Both the position numbers and the translations under genes were made by a program. From NCBI RefSeq assembly GCF_000003815.2, contig NC_049992.1, forward strand, positions 5,823,146 through 5,887,145: a stretch of 64,000 bases of DNA, given 5' to 3'. Position 1 is the stretch's first letter. Each line of letters opens with the position of its first letter. The notes below the pieces were generated by a model that worked only from the letters and a program-made list of their open reading frames with translations, had not been told where the DNA came from and did not search any database. This document shows positions 35,747 through 48,903 of the stretch, piece after piece. This DNA comes from Branchiostoma floridae. Lineage: Eukaryota; Chordata; Leptocardii; Amphioxiformes; Branchiostomatidae.

Positions 35747-37086
35747 GGGGCCTTACAGAGTTGTAGCACAGTTCAGCTTCTGAAGAGTTTGGAGTTTATC
35801 TATTTGAAACGGTGGTAACATCAACTCCCATAATTCCGCATCGGGTGCCTTGATACCACCACACGAAAAATTATGTATCATGTACCTGAATTCAAAGTGA
35901 TTTACAGAGATATACCTATTCAGTATCAATAATCATGAGGTCTACATTTCAGATATCTATAATCTTAAGAAGGCCTTTTTAAAAATGTTTGTGATGTGGC
36001 GGTATTATGACACCCAGTGAAATTCTGAGAGTTGATGTTATAGGGTGAGTCTAATGATTTATTAAAGAATGCGTGAGGTAAACGTGAACTATTGTCACTG
36101 ATGTATCAACTTGAAGGTCAAACCACACCTCTGAACACTGTCACACGTATCAGTGATGGGTGAAGTATTTGTTAAACATTCACACTTTATTTTCTTTTAC
36201 ATGCTCACCGAAAAATAGGATCGCAGCTCCAGTAATCATTGGGTACGTGTGCACTGAGCTTTTAGCATCTGAAGAAAACTGCGTTCCTATGCTCGTATTT
36301 CAAACACCCACATTATTTTATCAAATAGGTTGTTTCGTTAAAAAAAACTATTTAGAACATACTGTGGCTATCTTAAAAGAGGCCTGCTTTAAAATGTACA
36401 GCTTTAGAATGCAATATAAAAGAAACATTCAGACAATTTTCAGTATATTTGTGATTTATCAAATTGCAAAGTAATATGGTGTATTCTTGCAAATGAGGAC
36501 GTTATTTCATCTTAATTTTTCTCTTGTACTGTTAACCTTCAGATTGAACAAGAGTTCGTAGACCTCACTTCCATGAAATATTTAGAGACTTTTAAAGAAA
36601 AAATATTCAATAAAAATAAGACAACAAAACATAATAATGTTGTAACAAGAAATGAAGGGACAAAATATGGTATCATTATGAGCCAACAAAGCATTCGTTC
36701 CTGTATTCAAGAAGTGAACTTTAATTTGTAGTAAAAGTGACACTAGTGTGGTACTACTTAATAATATCAAGTTGGCAACTTCACTCATGGCCACTATCTA
36801 ACTAGTCTATCTATATCTATATCTATCTATCTTATTCTGTGGTTCAATTCGTAATAGCAGCTTTGCAGCCCTGTGGTTTAGTAGCATTTTGTTATTTGCT
36901 GGATTCTTATTTTTCGCCCTGCGCGTATAGTTTTGGGGTCTCCATAGGATGTCATCCATAAAGTTAAGTCAGCGTGGCCTTACTTAATGTAAACATAGGA
37001 AATAGAAAAAAAATCTCAATCAAAGTGAGATAGGCATATGAACTACATTTGGTATTAGGAAATACGATAATTTATAATACCGTTCA
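35747..37086. other. Spacer between gene B and the four-TM gene; no gene seen
   Basis: AT-rich with AATAAA at about 36610. I found no exon. Confidence 0.4.
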
Positions 37087-37126
37087 CCACGATAAGACAC
37101 CACTACATCTTTAGTTAGGTGTATAA

Positions 37127-37132
37127 TTTATT
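37127..37132 (-). terminator. Poly(A) signal (AATAAA) of the four-TM gene
   Basis: Minus-strand AATAAA about 690 bases after the stop. It is retained at the matching place in the duplicated block (46976-46981), which supports it as the real signal. Confidence 0.5.
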
Positions 37133-37817
37133 GCATGGTAGCATTTGCCACCTAGTACTGTAAGTAATCATGATCGATTATCCAAGTTTCAATGAAGAAT
37201 GCAAAAACCGATATACATGTGACGATATAGATATCAACAACCAAAATGGAAAGTTTAGTACTAGTGACGAAAGTAATTCATGCATGTATATGGTTACAAA
37301 CCATTGAATGATTTTTATACTTAAAGCTTATAGTTCATAGTTTATAGCAAGCACATCTTCTCAATGTTACACAGTTTTTGGGTACTACCTGTGAAACAGA
37401 TCAATGCTTACATGTTCATAATTTGTTAAACTCATTAAAGACGCACGGAATGGAACTTCTCACACCTTCGTTGAATGTATAATAGGCGCAATAGGCACTA
37501 CTAAACGTGTACTGGCTCAGCATTGAATGAATAATACGACATATCAGTAAGGTAAAACAAGTAATACATCTCTTGTTCAACGATCATTAATGTTGTAAAG
37601 CCGCGAGTATGCAACTTTTTACATGTTAAGGCCAATGTCAATAAGGACAACTTTATCTACACCCTTTGTTACGACTTGTAAACACGATTATTTGTAAACC
37701 GATTGATTGCTAGATACCAAGCTGCATGCATTTGTTATTGGTAATAAAAGGCACTTGTCTTCCTTCATTCTGTCAAGGGAGCGACAAAAATCATGAGGAA
37801 GCTGGGACCTATCCTCT

Positions 37818-40592
37818 TCACACGGCTTGCATCTGCAAAATTAAATCAGAAAATGTTAACAGAACATAATGAAGATTTACACTTGTAGTGTATGTAGACG
37901 TGACTTGGCACTTTCAAATAAAAAAGGGTTGTCAGAAAGGTTTACCCCAATCTTTAACCCATTCCAATTCCTCACTGTCTAATGAACATGCATAGCTCTT
38001 TGATGTCACACACAGGAATAACAACACGAGATAAGACTTAGCTACACTTGTTAGAACAAAACATGACCGAGCCTTGAATGTGTGTCTTACCGGGTAAGAT
38101 GAGGGATTGCCAGCCGCACCCTCGTTAAGTTCCAGACGGAAGGAGTTGACGACCACGATGCTGGGGACCTGAAATGCATGAAATCATGCAAGTGAGTCGT
38201 TAACTGCAAATAGAACCCATATGAGACTGTACTGTTGGTAGCAACCTTCCTTTCGTTGCAGAAACTGAAGATCCCATACCTTTGTGAGTTTTTGTACACA
38301 TTTTTTTGACAAAATATAACACGACCATGTCCACCACACGCATTACATCCTCTTGTGTCGGGCACATGTCATTTCTGGCCTCGTTCCTGACTTTTGCCAT
38401 GTGCCAATGTTCATTCCTACCAGTTCCAGGTGGTCAATATCTAGACACAGGCAAAATCAACCTTCATATCCTATCGGTTTCCGGTTACAACTCAATCTGG
38501 GAACACTTGAACACACACCAAGGCAAACAAACAAACAGGCTATTCTTTCTTTAAGACTTACCAAGAAAATGAAAGTCACAACGAGGATGACGATGATGAA
38601 GCCTAAAATGATGGCTAAGATGACCTGTGGAAACATAATGTAGACAGATCAACATGTCAAACTGAGTAACAAACAATGGCAATGTTCGCGTAGTAAAGAG
38701 GATAGTACTAGTTTGGGTGTCACTTTTCTTTTTTGAACATTGCTTAGACTGAATTATGGGCAGTTGGTACATGATAAAAGCTATTCATAAGAGCTCGTCA
38801 TAAGAGCAAATTTACCACATGGGCCGTAATGATAGGGACATCAGGCATCTGTTTTCAAGACCGCACTGTGTTTTGTGTATCTATTTACAAGCAGATGTTT
38901 GGAGACTAAATCGCCACGTTTTCTGCCGATTCCGTTTTCTAATCAGATGAGACAGCCAGTAACGTCAAGATTTTACTCCCAACATCTGCTTGGAGATTAC
39001 TACCGTGTATCATACTCACTCCTATGACGGTTGCTGTGTACACTTCAGCAAGAACTACAGAGAACATCACCAACAAGGCGATGTCCAGTGCCAAGCAGAT
39101 GCTTGACCAGATGATCCAAGCAAGGCACGCGCAGGCATTGTTCTGTAACATTTATCACGATGAGTACAACATCGGAACTCACAACAAGAAGCACAAGAAT
39201 CAATTGCCACTCTGTTGTTAACGTTGGTCAGTGTACTTGATACTTGATACTTAATTCCCTCCATTAGCTAACATACATGATAAATACACAAGACTTAATC
39301 TTCCTGGACGTAACGTAAAAAAAGGACAAACAAAGTACGTAATACACAGAAATATAATATTTGTAATATTCACAAACTACAAATTGATATTAATGATTGT
39401 TATATACGAAACTTTTGTTTTAAAGTATGAAGACAATTTATATATTTCAACTGATTACGATGAAATAAACGTATACAAATCAGTTTTACGAAATAGTGCA
39501 AACATGTGTTAAAAGTCCAAAGGATCGACCGACGAGGGCAAGAATTAAAAGTAACTTTGGAGAAAAGTAAACATTTTGAAAGTTCTCTGTGGTTTCATGT
39601 TCGCAGTTTTCGCGGTAAATTCTTGACCACAAACAAAAACTACCGCAAAATGCTGTCTTATACCGGCCTTCCACATTGTTTCAAACGTGTATTAAAAACT
39701 ACACTTTTTATTACGTGATTACTGACCTTCACAGCACCGAAGATGAGTACGATGGAGAACACGATGGAGATGGCACAGACAGCGACGAAGAGGTAGCCGC
39801 TAATGTCTGGAAGGTAAAATGATAAACATGACCCAGATATATCTTATGGAACCCAACAACAATTAGATGTAGAATTGTACTGAAAATAATCGCCACAAAT
39901 TATCTATATTTATATGAGTAGCTGTTATGGCGGTTTCAACAGTGTAGCTAACATATTCTTGACACCAATAGTGGAAAGACAATCAGAATGTCACATAAGG
40001 AACATTTATTTTACCAGCACCACCATCAGTCACAATTGACCAAACCGCCAAGCCTAGTCCTGTCGCGGACAGGATCTGTGAAGTACAAATATCATATGCA
40101 ATTACCGTAGTACGTGCTGATGTCAAAGATTATTAACCAGTACTTGATATTGCCAATTCATACTACTCTATGTCTGTGGATACTTTTATATGGATAAATA
40201 TTCAATGACTATGTATACGTATATCATATTTTCGTGCTCGAATCATGTAGTGTTTTTTTTTTGTTATTCGGATTTTTCTTTCAAACGGATCTGTATGCAC
40301 ACATTTTGCATTAGTATTGTGCATGCTTATATTGTGCATTTTGTTGTCATTCATTGAATTAGGACATACCAACTCGGAGAAAACATAGATGCTAGTAATA
40401 CAGATTGATGAATGCTAAACGCTGGATTCGTATATTTCATAATCTTTTTCATGTGTAAACAGGTCTTCATAACCTTTGGCAATTACGTAAATGGAAAGAC
40501 AGAATTCAATGTAAATCTACCAAATCGATGATCCCAACAGCGAGTGACCCCTTTTGGAGTGAGCAACAGCAGCAGGATTGGAGCCGACACAT
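37818..40592 (-). CDS. Four-transmembrane LAPTM4/DUF7027-like membrane protein, seven exons
   Basis: Exons on the minus strand: 40521-40592, 40015-40075, 39727-39806, 39020-39142, 38562-38624, 38091-38168 and 37818-37832. All have GT/AG borders and matching phases, giving 163 residues. The N terminus MCRLQSCCCCSLQKGSLAVG has the cysteine cluster and CSL-x-x-GS motif seen in LAPTM4-like/DUF7027 proteins of endosomal or lysosomal membranes. TM1 is at about 17-38, TM2 47-70 (LFVAVCAISIVFSIVLIFGA), TM3 78-105 (WIIWSSICLALDIALLVMF) and TM4 113-133 (VILAIILGFIIVILVVTFIF). The tail NSFRLELNEGAAGNPSSYP is followed by only MQAV from the last exon, whose coding part is 15 nt with the stop. The family call is from pattern memory. 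The fold and exon model are well supported; the function is not. Its 3' end is duplicated at 46943-47790. Confidence 0.8.
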
Positions 40593-41503
40593 ATTGGTCT
40601 CACAGCGCCCTCTTGGTATCTCAAGCGTCGAATGTATAGATGGCAAGCAAGAGACTAGATAAGATATAAGATACAGAGACGTACTGTGACACCTGATCAA
40701 CTATATTCAGAGGTATGTAACGTCGCAGGGTGTAGCTCACAATTACTCACGGCTCATGATTGAGAACAAAAAAAAATAACGTCCACAACCGGAGCGATTT
40801 GCATGTAATTTATAACAACAAAATATAAAGACAGCAGATATCAAACTATAAGGAAGTTACTAAAGTTACGGCAACATCGTACGTATGAACTCCACATGGA
40901 GCCGATATGTGTTATTTCTGTCCCCTGCCCAGGGCTCCGATGGACACAATGAAGGGTTCGGCAATACGAAAAGTGGACCAGATTTTTACACAGATTTATA
41001 ACGTTGGTAGAAATAGTTGACGACATACACACTTTCGCTTTACATTTCTAAACTTGAGCTTCACGAAACACATACCTTTGCCAAATAATCAAGGCTTCTT
41101 ATGGATAGTGTCTTTATTCGGGACTCTAAGTCTAAGGTCTCACTCAGCTTTTAGAGTTATGCTGATGACATACATACACAACCACACTGCAGCCACCCCA
41201 CCATGGCACAACCATAAACATACCGCGACCTGTTTTTGGCGATGGTAAGAAATCTTATCATTTACCAACATAGTATTAAAGTTTGTTCACATTAATCATT
41301 CAATTGAGGTCCTTATTTGCATAATTGATATTTATCGATATTCCTTTCTTTCTCAGTGACAGATGACACATAATACAACCTGTACTATCATGGAATGTAT
41401 TGGATTTCATCAATTATGCAAATTAGCTCTTTATTTTACATAATTAGCATCTCCCTTGGTCTATCATCAGGTTCACTTAAGTTATCTTCATTAAACGAAT
41501 GTC
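40593..41503. other. Presumed 5' UTR intron of the four-TM gene
   Basis: No coding exon seen. Plausible 5' UTR acceptors lie within 100 bases of the ATG on the minus strand but none is strong. Confidence 0.3.
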
Positions 41504-42085
41504 GGACACTTCGGCACATGGACACTTCGGCCCCCTGCCAATCAGGACATTTCGGCCCCAAGCCGAGGACACTTCGGCCCCGGGTCCAGTCCACGATATT
41601 TATCTAACACGTAGCCCGAATTGACTAAATTAACGTATAATTTTAGGACATATAATTTTACTTGTACCTTGCTTATACAGTTTTATAAAGTGTTCTCATG
41701 TCTACTCGAGAAAAATACCATTAGCGAATACGTTTTCTTGCGTTTCTGGGGCATGAAGATTCCTTTTTGCTCCGGTTTTCTGCACGACCCTAGCTTCCAT
41801 GAAGTCTAACCTACTGCGATGTGGAGTTAATCGTCTTAAACTGTCCTAGGTACTCCACAACGCGACCTGTTTCAAATATTTTTACTGTACAACTACCGGA
41901 TCGCCATATTGGAAATATGTTTTATCGTTGCGTTTCACATAGCTTTTTGATTAATTTGTACATTGCATAGCATGCCCACGCACATAAGAACTAGCGCGTC
42001 CGAAGTGTCCTCCGAGCCTGGGCCGAAATGTCCTCGGCCTGGGGCCGAAATGTCCGGACCGAGGTGTCCATGTGCCGAGCTGTCC
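41504..42085. mobile_element. Fold-back MITE with repeated GGACACTTCGGCC ends
   Basis: The left end GGACACTTCGGCACATGGAC and the right end GTCCATGTGCCGAGCTGTCC are inverse. Each arm carries about four tandem variants of GGACA(C/T)TTCGGCCC. The centre is unrelated AT-rich DNA. Size 582 bp; no protein. Confidence 0.8.
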
Positions 42086-44121
42086 TTATACCCATGAAAC
42101 CAGTTTTGTTTTCCAATAGCCCAACTACAATAATGCCAGCTGTATCATGTTGACCTATTGGCTTAGATCTAAAGACACCAGCTGTGAATCACATGTGCCA
42201 ACGTTAACACAGAATGCAGTATGATACAGCGGTCATGGAAGCTTTTCTAAGTAGTTATTCAAAATAGATATTGATTTGCATAATTTGCATCTCATTACTT
42301 TTATTATGTTGATTATCACCCAAGGTACTTAGGCACCCACCACCCCCCACCCCCCCCAAAAAATACCCATCAATGCCGTCTGAAGTTTTCCTTCTCAAAA
42401 GTTACAAACTATAAGACCCACTGCAGTTCCAAACAAGCTGTTAGGGGGGGACAAACTTACACCATTTACTCCCTGTCCCAACAGCTATCCACCAATCAGA
42501 AATGATAAACCTGGCACTTCAAGAATATTTCAGTGAAAAGTTTGATGCACACTTGCAGTACCAAAACCAGTCACCAGGAGGCCCATTATCAAATATGACC
42601 TCCCTTTTGTGACCCCTAGCTATCCATCAAATATCATTAACATCCATCAAGAACATCTCGAGTTATCTTGTTATGCAGACAAACGCACTTACGTACAAAG
42701 TCAGTTACAGAACCACAGGTAAAAGCTAGCTAAACCATTTTCGCACTTGACAATCCTCTCCACACCCGCTACACACCTACCAAATATCGTGAAACCCCCC
42801 AGCTGCATTTTGACCTGTGCTGCCGCAAAAAATACCAAGCTAGCTGCTTTACCGTAGAAAAACGTCAGGTAAACCGTTTTTGAACTAGGCATGCCTTTAA
42901 AAAGTCAAAAAGATCCATTCACAATTTCTCAACTTATATGCTGTTGACCTACATACAGACCCATGTAACAGAAAACATCAACTTCTTGGCGAAGCAAACG
43001 AACCGTCACTTGGTAAGACAAGGCTTCAGTCGGTTTTCACTATTACATTGAGCATCTGATTGAGTTCAGGATAGAAATTCGTTATAGATATTGTATTGAA
43101 TAATTATTCTGAACAAAAGGTATCTGAAAGGTAAAATCTTAAGTAACAAAAAATCCGTTAGACCGTTTGTCATATCATTTGCTTCAGGACGTTTTTGATT
43201 TGATACATTTGACAGTATTTATCAGGCGCGGGCATCGGGCGTTGCCATATCTGCTCAAGCACGTCCAGGTGTCTGCCAAGCGCTGAGGACGGTCGGCCGA
43301 AGCTTGAAAAACGTTCACTTGAGCTTCGCTTGATCTTCATTGTATTTACGTTAAGCAGAATGTCGTAGCAGTTAGGTTTGTATGTTTTTAACCAAATTTC
43401 TGTTCATGTTATTATTTTCAACATGTCCACTTAACTCATGTCCTTACGTATACCAGTTCTCTATCTCACTTCTTCCCTTTTAAGAAATCAAACATGATCG
43501 GAATATAGGCGTTTTACTTACTAGTCAGTCCTAACTTCGTCTGTGTCTAAGAGGTCGTTGTTCGGCCGACGTGGCCTGGGGCACGTCCAATTTTGGACGC
43601 CGGGACAGACGCTACCTGGTACGGTGTAAAGTACGGTCGACGCAAGAGTGGTTTACAAATTCGGCTGGCGTCCCCGTAACAAACATGCCATCGTTAAAAA
43701 AAGACTCACCGAGAAGAAAAAAAAATGTCAAATTTAACATGATCCCTTGAGTTACGACTCGCGTTTCAGACGGCTCCCGTATTAGAAGGGACCTCAGTCG
43801 TGCTTAAATGTACCCGCCCAAAACCATTGGTGTGTCATGGCCCTGAAGCGACGGTGAAAATGTCAATCTCTATCACACACAGATTTATAAAGTAGCTAAA
43901 GAACTAAAATCTCTCCAATAACACATTTAAAAGGGTACAATAAGGGATCTAGTAGCGGTGGTACACACTTTACAGGAATGGTCTTTAATTGTGAGGACAC
44001 AACAAGTGTCACTGGTTGTTCCCCGTAAGTACAAAGTCGGGCGTTCGAAAAAAATCAGTATTCTTATTTTTTTAGATATCATTGCAATTATGAAATAATA
44101 GAATGTGGACGAGACCAGTAC
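42086..44121. other. No gene seen
   Basis: A stretch at about 42580-42900 has repeat-like composition, but I could not match it to another copy in the window. A C-run/A-run lies at 42341-42363. Confidence 0.35.
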
Positions 44122-44125
44122 TTAC

Positions 44126-44290
44126 AAGTAAGTTTCGTTGTCGACGAAGTCGGCAGTGTCAGTTAGCTGTCCGATCTCCAACTGTATAGGCAACTTGGTG
44201 TTTAGCATATTAATATATTGTCCTATATATAGCAGCCTATAAATAGCATAAGCGTCACTGACTGTGACTGTGATTTGACCAATCACAATT
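44126..44290 (-). promoter_or_regulatory. Candidate promoter and noncoding first exon of the four-TM gene
   Basis: On the minus strand: a CCAAT-type box (GATTGGTCA, about 44275), then CTATTTATAGG and CTATATATAGG (about 44245-44225) as possible TATA boxes. A GC-richer stretch follows and ends at a good donor (CTT|GTAAGT at 44126). It points at the four-TM gene 3.5 kb downstream. Promoter elements are read by motif only; the link to the gene is inferred from position. Confidence 0.35.
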
Positions 44291-44489
44291 GTCATATTCA
44301 AAAATGCGTAGGTAAGTGCGCTGATCACGCCACCACCAAACCTGATCACACCACCATCAAAATAGCAAAAAGGAAGAAAAAGACATGGCTCGGGTCAAGG
44401 GCGCATAACAAAGTATTTGTGCCATTAATGTGGTAGTTGGTGTCTACAGCAGTGCGGTACAGTGAATGAAAAGACCCTAGAAATCATAT

Positions 44490-46870
44490 TGTGTATAGTA
44501 TAGTAAGGCTACATGAGGAATAGTGTAATGATATTTCTTTCATTCGATTGCGTAAATTTGCTCTTCAATACCCTTATCTATACTACGCTACACTGCCTGC
44601 AGTTCACATGTCCTTCGCTGAGCGTTATGGAAACAAAAAGGTATCAAAAGTGAGCTAAAATTCGTTAGTCTTTATATTTTTTATATCTTTAAATTGAACC
44701 CTGAACCTGACTACACTGTGGTGGATTTTTGCCATTCCATGGTAAAACTTTGTTTTATTTTGCGATCAGTGGAGGACATTTACATTGCAGTAGCACTCGG
44801 TTATTACAGTATTCAGTTGTAAGTTCACGCCATAACCCAACAAACGCCATAAACAAACCCGGACAATATCTCTGTATCATTTAGCACAGTTTCCCCATCA
44901 CTGTCGTGCACAAGAGAATCTTTGCCACCTTTTCAAATATTTTGCTGTTTTTACTGTCTGTAAAACCGAACCACTATATTGACACGCACACTGTGTTCGT
45001 GACCTTGACTCTAGCCTTGTCTCTTTCTGAAAAGTGTCTTTTTGTGAGTTCGATTGTGAGCAATCGTTCATTACTTGCAATGTAAGCTAATTACTGAACA
45101 CATTAATCACACTTGAGGTTTGTTGTTTTAAACAGCAAAGGTCACAATGCTGGTAAGGTCAACGAACGCACGTGTCGCTGTTAGCGCAATCTTCCATCTC
45201 AAACGTGCGATGTACGCAGAAGCTTCGAAGGGGACACCAAAAATAAAACCAGAGACATCCATCATTCTGCTATCTGTTGACATTGATAACAATGGAGGGG
45301 GTCAAGCCTTGTCTAAGAAGGCCAGGGATAGAGACGTCCTCTCAAGGTGAACCCCGGAGGGCATACATAACTCGTGTTTGTAAGTTAGAAAGTTAATCGT
45401 TTGAGAATGTGTAAAAAGGCACTGAAACGGCAGACAAGAAAAGAAAATCAATTCAAAACTACTTTAGATGCAAAGTGCAAAGATACACCATTTTTTTTTC
45501 AATGACGTTGACGTCGCCAACATATCAAGACGAGTTTGAATGGCTGACCCTTGACACCTGTAGTTAGATACGGTTTTGCGCCTCAGTGAGCTTGACACCC
45601 AAACGCACAATGAGACGCAAAACATATCAAACCATATATATGCATCGTAACTGTAAACACTCCTTTTCAACCCTTGTGCTCGGTTTTATATGTGTTGAAA
45701 CAATCCAAAATCTCGGTCTTTAATTGACAGGTTGTCAACATTTGAATGTGTTTAAACGGCTGCGCGGTAGGTAGCTCTTACCCGGCATACTTTGCGGCAT
45801 TCTCCCAACCTCACAGCATTGATTGCACCTTGTTTTGTTGGAGTGGTGAGAGGGAACCTTGTAAGGGGTACAGAAACTCGCTAAGTTTTACACATAGGTT
45901 TAGAATGAGAACAGCAAGTGAAATGCGTTGCAGAGGGGATAAAATATGACAGTCTATGACACGTAATGAATGTTGTGGTACCTCTCATGTTCTCAGTGTT
46001 TGGGAACGGTCATCTAGAGAAGTCGTCATTATTGAAGAGGGTAGCAGATGTGTCAACAGAAGGTATGCTGTTAAACGCAAGGCCTTAAGATATGCCGAAG
46101 GCTATCAAACAGCTATGACAGTGTAATTACCGTTGATCACCTTTACGATAACAGCAGATTTGGAATTATAGCAAAAAATTACTCACTTAAAGAAATTCAT
46201 AAACATATAACTAAAAGTAAATAAACTATCCCATAATGAATGTGTCTAAAAATGTGCGACGCGTCTTTAAATCGATGTGTTGAATTCCCATATTGACCTT
46301 CCTCTCTCAAGTAATTACTGACACAGGGTGATGCGGGCAACCATCAATATTACATCTGTCAAAGTTAATAACATCTGACTTCGACGATAACAAGGGGCGC
46401 TGCAGAAAGAAATTGATCGTCTGGCTGCGTTAAATATACAGTTTCAAAACTTTTATACTTTACATGGGAGAAGAAAAAATCATAAGATAAGTTTGCATTG
46501 TCGCTTAAGCTGAAATTTTTATAGATTTACTATAAAGTTAGCCTCCACAATGAAATGTCGTAAATGGGTTAATCAACTCCGATGCTTCCTTTATTGTAAT
46601 AGATACACAGATTGTTGAGTTTTACCATGGAATGACATCTACCACATTATGTTCAGGTTTGGCGTCCAATCTATACATATAGAAACTGTGACGACGAACG
46701 ATGGATTCTGGCTCATTCACTTTTGACCCCTTTTGCTTTCATGACGCTCAGCGAAGGGCAGGTGAACTGCAGGCAGATCACTGTAGAATAGATATTGATA
46801 ACTTGTGATAAGGCTATTGAGGAGCAAATTTACTCAATCAAAAGAAGTATCATTGGAATCTTTTTCATAA
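44490..46870. repeat. Diverged long inverted repeat (arms ~280 bp, 1.8 kb apart)
   Basis: The left arm (about 44490-44770) and right arm (about 46590-46870) are inverse. Shared pieces include AAATTTGCTC, CCTGCAGTTCACxTGxCCTT, CGCTGAGCGT and CCATTCCATGGTAAAACT. Arms differ at roughly a quarter of positions by eye. No coding content between the arms; perhaps an old fold-back element. Confidence 0.55.
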
Positions 46871-46942
46871 AGTATTTCTCATTAGACCTGTCCACAGACG
46901 TACCAGAGGAAGCCATGTAAATCCAAGAAGCCATGTACATCC

Positions 46943-47790
46943 AGTGATAAGACATCACTACTTCTTGGTGATGTGTTTATTCGTGCATAAAACATTTGTC
47001 ACCGAGCAGTTGAAGTGAGAGATTTGCATAATCATCATCGATTATTCGAATTTTAATAATGAAAGCTAAAGCAAATATCCAGAACCAAATTGAAAGTTTA
47101 GTACTAGGGACCAGCATAATTCGTGCAAAAAAGCTACAAAACATTGAATGATAGTATGATTTTCATAGTACATAGTTAAGGCTTATAGTTTGTAGCAAAC
47201 AAATCTGTTCAATGGTGCACAGTTTTAGGGTCATGTTTAGCAGATTATAACAGATCGATACTACACAAGTTATTAAACTCATTTAACACGTGCGAATTGG
47301 AATTTTACTCACCTTCGTTGAATGTTGGATAGTCCCATTTATATCGTGTATACTGACGTAGCGTTGAATGAACCACGAGTAATATATGACATATCAGCAA
47401 GGTAATACATCTCTTGTTCAACGATCATCTGTAAAGACGCGAGCACGCGACTTTCTACATGTTAAGACCAATGTAAGTAAGACCAACTTTATCTACACCC
47501 TTTGATAAGACTCGTAAAACACGATTGATTGCTATACTTATACCAAGTTGCATGCATTTGTTATGTTATTGGTAATAAGAAAGACTGAAAAAGATCACAC
47601 TTGTCTTCCTTCTTTCTGCCAATGGGCAAACAAAAATCATAAGGAAGTTAGGACCTTTCCTCTTCACACGGCTTGCATCTGCAAAAATAAATCAGAAAAT
47701 GTTTACAGAACAAAAATGAGCGAAGGATTGTGACATACATTTCTATTGTAGACGAATTTGGCATTTTCAAATTAAAAAGGTTGCCAGAAA
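46943..47790 (-). pseudogene. Duplicated 3' end of the four-TM gene (terminal exon and 3' UTR only)
   Basis: Aligns along its length with 37087-37945, including the terminal exon (here 47664-47678, again encoding MQAV and stop), its acceptor, flanking intron sequence and the AATAAA. The six upstream exons are not found at higher coordinates. Retention of intron sequence shows a DNA-level duplication, not retrocopying. Presumably non-functional. Confidence 0.7.
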
Positions 47791-48107
47791 GGTTCATATT
47801 CTCCAATTTCGAACCCATGTCAATGAAAAAACATACTTCAAAAAGCTTCACATCTGCACTAGGGTTTGAAGGTCTTGTGGTCGGGAATAAAAGTAAACCC
47901 TATCCAGACTGGGCTTTTTTGGCATTTCCTGGACTGGGGGGGAATTTCAAAACCGGCTTATTGTACGATAACCAAATTTGCAGGGTGTGATATGCTCGTC
48001 AAGTTTATAATTCCTGAATTTTTTATATCATTATGGCGTAATATCCAAATAAGACTCCTGAACAGTTCTTTTTCTCATGGAAAACGTGTATACGTATAGT
48101 CGCCACC

Positions 48108-48840
48108 AATAATGTTGTTTTGACTAAGAAACAATCATGCATGCGACGTTGTTTTTCTTACATAGAATTCGATCGGTAGAAAGTCAACAGTTCCCCGTTC
48201 CATGCAGCAAAGTTAGCCTCCACCAGGCTTTCGTACGGGGGCTCTGGTAGCAAAACTCTCCTGGCTAATTATTCTCCGTATGATAGCCAGTGTTGTCAGT
48301 CTGGTATAAACTACAGCAAAGTTGGGACATTCTTAGTGAAGTCTTGAATGTGTCATTAAAATCTAGCAGTTATGTAAAGTTTGTGTGGGATTCCTACCTA
48401 ATCGACGTTCGGTTCCATCATTTCGGTTCCACGTGAAAGAATTTGTTACTCCTGTAGACTACATGCATGGCATGTCGACATGGTTCATAGATATTCATTT
48501 TTCTCTCTTAACAGTAACGCTCCAACGAAATACAGACAACAATATCCCCATGAATATGCACCGATGTCTGGTAGCGTTTGCCATAATTATGATATTAAGT
48601 GGGATCATCATCGCCAAACCGATCGCGGAAAGGAGGTCTCCTTCAATGTATCATGATGTCATTACATATCACGGGAATCATCACCATCACTCTTTACAAC
48701 ATTGCGAAGGTCATCAGCGTTGTCACTTTCATGACCAAGTGAAGCATACACCTCGCCCTTCGGTGTAAGAAAGCAGGTCCCTCACGACAGGTGCATCAGG
48801 TGTTCAGCATGGACACGTTCTACCGTCTACCTGTCCTAGA
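48108..48840 (+). pseudogene. KCNMB-like pseudogene: first and last coding exons only
   Basis: 48108-48200 matches the 5' intron of gene C (53748-53870). A TTTTCTCTCTTAACAG acceptor (to 48514) matches gene C's. It is followed by MNMHRCLVAFAIIMILSGII and AKPIAERRS, clearly a TM1 exon. After about 48643 the sequence passes, without exons 2 and 3, into a segment matching gene B's last exon (GCCCTTCGGTGTAAGAAAGC, then CAGGTGTTCAGCATGGAC). The TM2 coding part is degraded, and the frame does not continue to the PPxY tail. A remnant of a fourth array member that lost its middle, next to the duplicated four-TM 3' end. Confidence 0.75.
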
Positions 48841-48903
48841 TAACTAGCCTCACATCAAAATCACTGCAAATGCAATGCCAACGTCCACATCAGAATAGAA
48901 TTA

